Source: Brachionus koreanus
Lineage: Eukaryota > Rotifera > Eurotatoria > Ploima > Brachionidae
Direction of reading: 5' to 3'
NCBI GenBank assembly: GCA_016987375.1
Contig: PJRA01000114.1
Coordinates: 261,350 to 273,147, forward strand
Length of the DNA: 11,798 bases
Part shown: piece after piece, positions 8,619 through 11,798 of the stretch
Position numbering within the stretch: the stretch's first letter is position 1
How the letters are laid out: each line of letters begins with the position of its first letter
Notes under the pieces: model-generated
Told to the model about the DNA's origin: nothing
What the model saw: the letters and a program-made list of their open reading frames with translations, nothing else
The model's database searches: none
Translations under genes and position numbers: made by a program

Positions 8619-10091
8619 ATGAAGAATTTAGAAGAAAAAATTAAATCATCAAAAAATTATGCTGTTGATATTCAACCAAATGAGTTTTGTCCAAAAAACC
8701 ACTTTTATTCAAAAGCTCTCAACCATAAAATGACATTTGCTGGTTGTGAATTTTTCCAAATGAAAAACGAGCAAATAATTTTGCGCTATTCACGCCTAAA
8801 GCCCAGCGTGAACATAGACTATTTGAGAGAATGTCTGAGCTATAGGTCAAAATTTTACACTTGGGGTGGATGTGATTTGTTTAAAGTGGTGGATAGAAAA
8901 GGAAAAAAGCAGCTCATTCTTATAGAATCCAATACATGTGCTTCTGGAGTAAAGTCAACACCATTGATGGGCCTGTCAGACAAATATGGTCCCTATAAAA
9001 ATTTGGTTGAAAATTTTATTGAATTGTTTAGTAAAATTGATGTGAAATTAGGTGATTTGGCTGTAATTTATGACCAAAATTTAACTGAGTCAAGTGGATA
9101 TGCGACGTGTCTAGCTGATTTGACCGGCGAAAATGTTTGGCTAGTTCAATATCTAGATGAATCTGCAAATGTAAAATGGCTATCAGGGATTATGTATGTG
9201 AGAGATTCAACTGAAAATTGGCATCCGATCCGAGGCTGTGTAAGATTGATAACTCAAAAGCCGTGGACTAAAATACCACTTATTTCTAAAACATTAGTTG
9301 TTAATCCTATCATAACATGTATAGCAGGAGGACGCAACAAAAACATTGCCTCCTATGCATACAAATTGTTCAATGCTGAGCAATCCAAAAATTTGACTAA
9401 ACTCGTCATCAGAGAACCATACACTCTGATCAATGTTGAAAAACATGATATAAAGCTACTAATCGAAAATGATGCTAATTTAAATAAAAAAGCGGTGATT
9501 AAAGTTCCGTATGACAATTGTGGTCAAGGTGTTTATACAATAGTTAATGATTTTGAGCTAAGAAAATTTCTTAACACTAAACACAATTATGAAAAATTTT
9601 TGGTACAAGGTTTGTGTGGAAATTTTAAATGGTCATCAGGACAATATTTTCATCTTGGAACTTTACCAAACGTCAAGAGAGCAAATGAAATATTTGCATT
9701 TGACATTCGAATGTTGGTCAAATCTAATAAAAATGGCTTTAGTCCGGTTTCTGTTAATTTTAGAAGAGCTAGAAAACCACTAGCTGATTGTTTGGATGAT
9801 ATGGATTCTTCATGGGATATTCTTGGAACAAATTTATCCATGACTATTGGTGAAAACAGTTGGAAAACTGATGAGGATAGATTACTTGTAATGAACGATG
9901 AAGATTTTACAAAATTAGGAATGGACATTGATGACCTCATTGAATCCTATATTCAAACTGTTCTGGCTATTGTTGCTATTGATCAGCTTTGTATTCAACT
10001 ATTTGATGATTCAAATGAATTATTTGACATTGAATTTTTCAAAAAAATTAATCCTGATGAAGTATTGTTGAATGAGATTAAAGTTAAATAG
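8619..10091 (+). CDS. Predicted ATP-grasp-type carboxylate ligase, intronless
   Basis: This 490-aa single-exon protein starts at an ATG in good context (GACAAAATG). The middle holds features of the ATP-grasp fold: KAVIKVPYDNCGQGVYTI (291-308) resembles the ATP-binding lysine strand and glycine-rich loop. FLVQ (327-330) resembles the hinge strand, FDIRMLV (361-367) has the conserved D-x-R strand, and NFRRARKPLAD (380-390) and GTNLSM (403-408) could supply metal- and phosphate-contacting Arg and Asn. An N-terminal segment with IESNTCASGVKS (102-113) may be the substrate-binding part. ATP-grasp enzymes join a carboxylate to an amine or thiol through an acylphosphate, but the substrate is unknown. 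No signal peptide or membrane segment is seen. The protein is not one of the ATP-grasp enzymes usual in animals, and having no intron it could be of bacterial or protist origin; that is inference. It faces away from the SDR gene and has no obvious pathway partner. Confidence 0.65.
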   Translation: MKNLEEKIKSSKNYAVDIQPNEFCPKNHFYSKALNHKMTFAGCEFFQMKNEQIILRYSRLKPSVNIDYLRECLSYRSKFYTWGGCDLFKVVDRKGKKQLILIESNTCASGVKSTPLMGLSDKYGPYKNLVENFIELFSKIDVKLGDLAVIYDQNLTESSGYATCLADLTGENVWLVQYLDESANVKWLSGIMYVRDSTENWHPIRGCVRLITQKPWTKIPLISKTLVVNPIITCIAGGRNKNIASYAYKLFNAEQSKNLTKLVIREPYTLINVEKHDIKLLIENDANLNKKAVIKVPYDNCGQGVYTIVNDFELRKFLNTKHNYEKFLVQGLCGNFKWSSGQYFHLGTLPNVKRANEIFAFDIRMLVKSNKNGFSPVSVNFRRARKPLADCLDDMDSSWDILGTNLSMTIGENSWKTDEDRLLVMNDEDFTKLGMDIDDLIESYIQTVLAIVAIDQLCIQLFDDSNELFDIEFFKKINPDEVLLNEIKVK

Positions 10092-10131
10092 ATATTATTT
10101 TTAATATTTAAACACTTTTAATATTTGGCTT

Positions 10132-10137
10132 AATAAA
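10132..10137 (+). promoter_or_regulatory. Candidate poly(A) signal for the ATP-grasp gene
   Basis: A canonical AATAAA lies 40 bp past the stop codon. The next 60 bp include a T-rich stretch, as expected downstream of a cleavage site. Confidence 0.55.
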
Positions 10138-10190
10138 AAATTAGAATATTTTGTTTTTCAATCAATTTAAGGTGCTTATCTCCTTTTCCA

Positions 10191-10361
10191 TTACCTTTTT
10201 GAGCAACAGCTCCAATCTGGTACTTTTATTTCATTGTTTTGATTAACTGGCGCGCAATTGTGATGAAAGGGAATTAACCAAACGTCACGTACTGCAGATA
10301 TATTTTGAAGATTTTTTCCATCTTCAGCTTGTTTTGAAATCTCAATCCTCTGCTTGTATGA
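10191..10361 (-). pseudogene. 56-codon coding relic of unknown origin
   Basis: An open minus-strand frame runs from a stop at 10362-10364 to a stop at 10191-10193. Its composition looks protein-like and not AT-driven: NISAVRDVWLIPFHHNCAPV, then VPDWSCCSKR. It has no ATG and no recognised domain. It follows the LINE-like relic in a different frame, so it may be the same dead element after a frameshift, a separate fragment, or an unannotated exon. Confidence 0.35.
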
Positions 10362-10374
10362 CTAGCACACAAAC

Positions 10375-10485
10375 CAATCGGTTATTAAGGGCTATGAAGC
10401 CAGCCTTAGAATGATTTAAATTCTTTGCATCATTCGGAAGCTGGTTCCACGTTCTAGATTTTCTATTTAAGCAGTGACTATGGTT
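10375..10485 (-). pseudogene. LINE-like reverse-transcriptase C-terminal relic
   Basis: A 37-codon minus-strand stretch reads RKSRTWNQLPNDAKN, then F and NNRL at spacing like the 'R..WN.LP..v......F...L' segment that closes many non-LTR retrotransposon ORF2 proteins. A few codons later the frame hits a stop. No reverse-transcriptase core is visible upstream. It is best read as a short, dead 3' fragment of a non-LTR element. Confidence 0.45.
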
Positions 10486-10657
10486 GATTTCATTATTTCA
10501 TTATTTTCTCAATCCATCTTGTTCTAACCATTTCTGTAACATTTTTGTATCAAATCTCCTCTTTGGCTTCTTTGCAAATCTGTTATCCCAAGTCATTTCA
10601 ATTTTCAAAACAGCATATATTTTTAAAGCCGTAAATAGACTTTTTTAATCTAAACTG

Positions 10658-10790
10658 GGTTTTGTGAAATTTAGTAAAATAGAACAGAACAAAATGTTGA
10701 AAATTCTTATTACTTTTTTTTAAAGTCAAAAACAATTTCTGTAAATGCAACATGGTGCAACATTTAAAGTTGCACTATTATGAAAATCTG
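10658..10790 (-). repeat. Dispersed repeat A, right copy (inverted)
   Basis: The reverse complement matches 2-137 at roughly 80% by eye, with small indels in the A/T-rich middle. The match ends at CACAAAACC, as in the left copy. Unlike the left copy it is not followed by repeat B-C in the corresponding direction, so A and B-C are likely separate repeat families. Confidence 0.75.
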
Positions 10791-10925
10791 AAAAAACTCT
10801 GCAAATTTAGCATGTTTAATATTTGGACAAATTTGGCTATAGTGCATTTTGCAGAGACTTTGCACATCATTAGCAGACTTTGACTTTTGGTGCAACTAAG
10901 TATGTTGCAGTTTGTTGCACTTGCA
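10746..10925. repeat. Cluster of TGCA / GTTGCAC motifs
   Basis: Eleven TGCA tetramers occur in 180 bp, starting at 10746, 10756, 10771, 10800, 10843, 10850, 10861, 10891, 10906, 10916 and 10922. Several extend to GTGCAAC or its complement GTTGCAC, in both orientations. In DNA near 20% G+C a TGCA is expected about once in 600 bp. The cluster overlaps the outer end of repeat A. Function is unknown. Confidence 0.75.
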
Positions 10926-11450
10926 AAAAAGTTATTAGCTTTTTTAGCATTAATTTTTGTTCTATGTACTTTCCAATGTTCAGAGTAATTTCTAAATGAT
11001 ACACCATTTATAAAACGAGTCAAAGTAAGCTTGCAATGATTTAACTAGGAAATACTCAAGCATTCTGAAATTTGCGTATCATCAGCATGCATAAAAGTTA
11101 TTGAATTTGATAGACTAAATAAAAGAATAAGTCTTAACATTTCTTTTTTCTTCTAAATCTCCAATTATTTTAAGCTCTCAAATAATAATTGAAAAGGTGA
11201 TTATTATCCTGTTAAATAGTATGGAAAAAATTATTTAGCTTATCTATCAATCAATAAATAGTGATATTATTTCTAATTTTTAATTGAAATTCTGAAGTCT
11301 CATTATAAATTAAAATGATTTTATAAATATATTTTTTTACTTTTCTTTTATTTATTTCATCTAATCAATACAAATGGGGATATATTTTATCGTTCTCTAT
11401 ACTTATTATCATCTTCAAAATTTTTTGATTATTTTTTTTATATCTTATAA
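10926..11450. other. AT-rich spacer before the right B-C repeat
   Basis: No gene, RNA or clear repeat was recognised between the TGCA cluster and the inverted hairpin repeat. A/T runs dominate. Confidence 0.5.
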
Positions 11451-11693
11451 ACAAGGAGGGGGGACGAAGTCCCCACTCCTTATAATTCACCCCTCAACTT
11501 GAAAAGTTGTTTTCTTTAAGTAAAACAAATTTTAACTACATTGAATATTAAAAGATTTATCACCATTAAAATTTAACTTGTGGTATTTTTTTGGAATCTT
11601 AATTTTAAAAGAAAAAGTCTTAGTTAGTATCGAAAAAAAACTATAAATGAATAATTTTTCTTCTTATATTAAAACTGTCTTTTTTAAGAAACT
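11451..11693 (-). repeat. Repeat B-C, right copy, without MITE
   Basis: Read on the minus strand, this copy runs through B (11693-11520), across an uninterrupted TTAA (11519-11516), and into C (11518-11451). The segment 11482-11518 matches the left copy perfectly in inverted orientation. The terminal 29-bp hairpin (11453-11481) has the same plus-strand sequence as 664-692, not the inverted one. A smaller hairpin lies at 11495-11509 with loop GAA. Weaker similarity resumes near 11773-11784 at the window edge. Confidence 0.85.
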
Positions 11694-11798
11694 TAGTTCT
11701 AATTTGAATTAAGATAGGATCTATCTAATAACCGTAAATCTTTAAAGAATTTTTAATTAATAACTTTGCCTCATTCTATTTCAGGAAGTTGTCATTTT

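Noticed and set aside
9589..9940. Short ORFs on both strands inside the ATP-grasp gene
   Set aside because: They are out-of-frame shadows of a well-supported coding sequence.
10778..11023. Minus-strand ORF of 81 codons
   Set aside because: It lies across the TGCA cluster and the edge of repeat A; its residues follow the repeated TTGCA/TGCAA codons and no domain is visible.
1..11798. Whole window as one large transposon bounded by terminal inverted repeats
   Set aside because: The inverted repeats at both sides have different order (A is outside B-C at the left and inside at the right), no transposase or integrase lies between, and the enclosed genes look cellular. Two independent repeat copies are simpler.

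Overview
This is a very AT-rich eukaryotic (animal) genomic window with long A/T-run intergenic spacers, standard genetic code, AATAAA poly(A) signals, TATA-like elements and one 55-bp spliceosomal intron. The best guess for the organism is a monogonont rotifer of the Brachionus type. That rests on base composition, compact genes, and a secreted protein of near-identical tandem repeats whose layout resembles the rotifer mate-recognition (mmr) genes. It is an inference and no search was possible.

Layout: (1) 1-712 is all repeats: a 137-bp repeat (A), a second repeat (B-C) ending in a strong GC-rich hairpin, and a 214-bp piggyBac-like MITE inserted into B-C at TTAA. (2) 736-2179 (+) is the 3' part of a RanBP2/Nup-like gene with a RanBD-like domain, read across a 55-bp intron; its 5' end is not visible. 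(3) 2180-4003 is AT-rich spacer with a less AT-rich, probably repeat-derived island. (4) 4004-4501 (-) encodes a 165-aa secreted precursor of three near-identical 48-aa repeats, each closing with a Gly-Lys-Arg amidation/cleavage signature. (5) 4502-5974 is spacer with a faint LINE-like relic. (6) 5975-6958 (-) is an intact short-chain dehydrogenase. (7) 6959-8618 is spacer between divergent genes. (8) 8619-10091 (+) is an intronless 490-aa predicted ATP-grasp-type ligase. (9) 10092-11450 holds decayed coding relics on the minus strand (one LINE-like), an inverted copy of repeat A and a dense cluster of TGCA motifs. (10) 11451-11798 is a second B-C copy, inverted relative to the first, with an empty TTAA where the MITE sits in the left copy.

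The four genes show no operon-like arrangement or shared pathway. The most notable points are the repeat/amidation precursor, the paired filled and empty MITE site, a hairpin core that is identical in direct orientation although its flanks are inverted, the TGCA cluster, and the ATP-grasp gene of possibly foreign origin.
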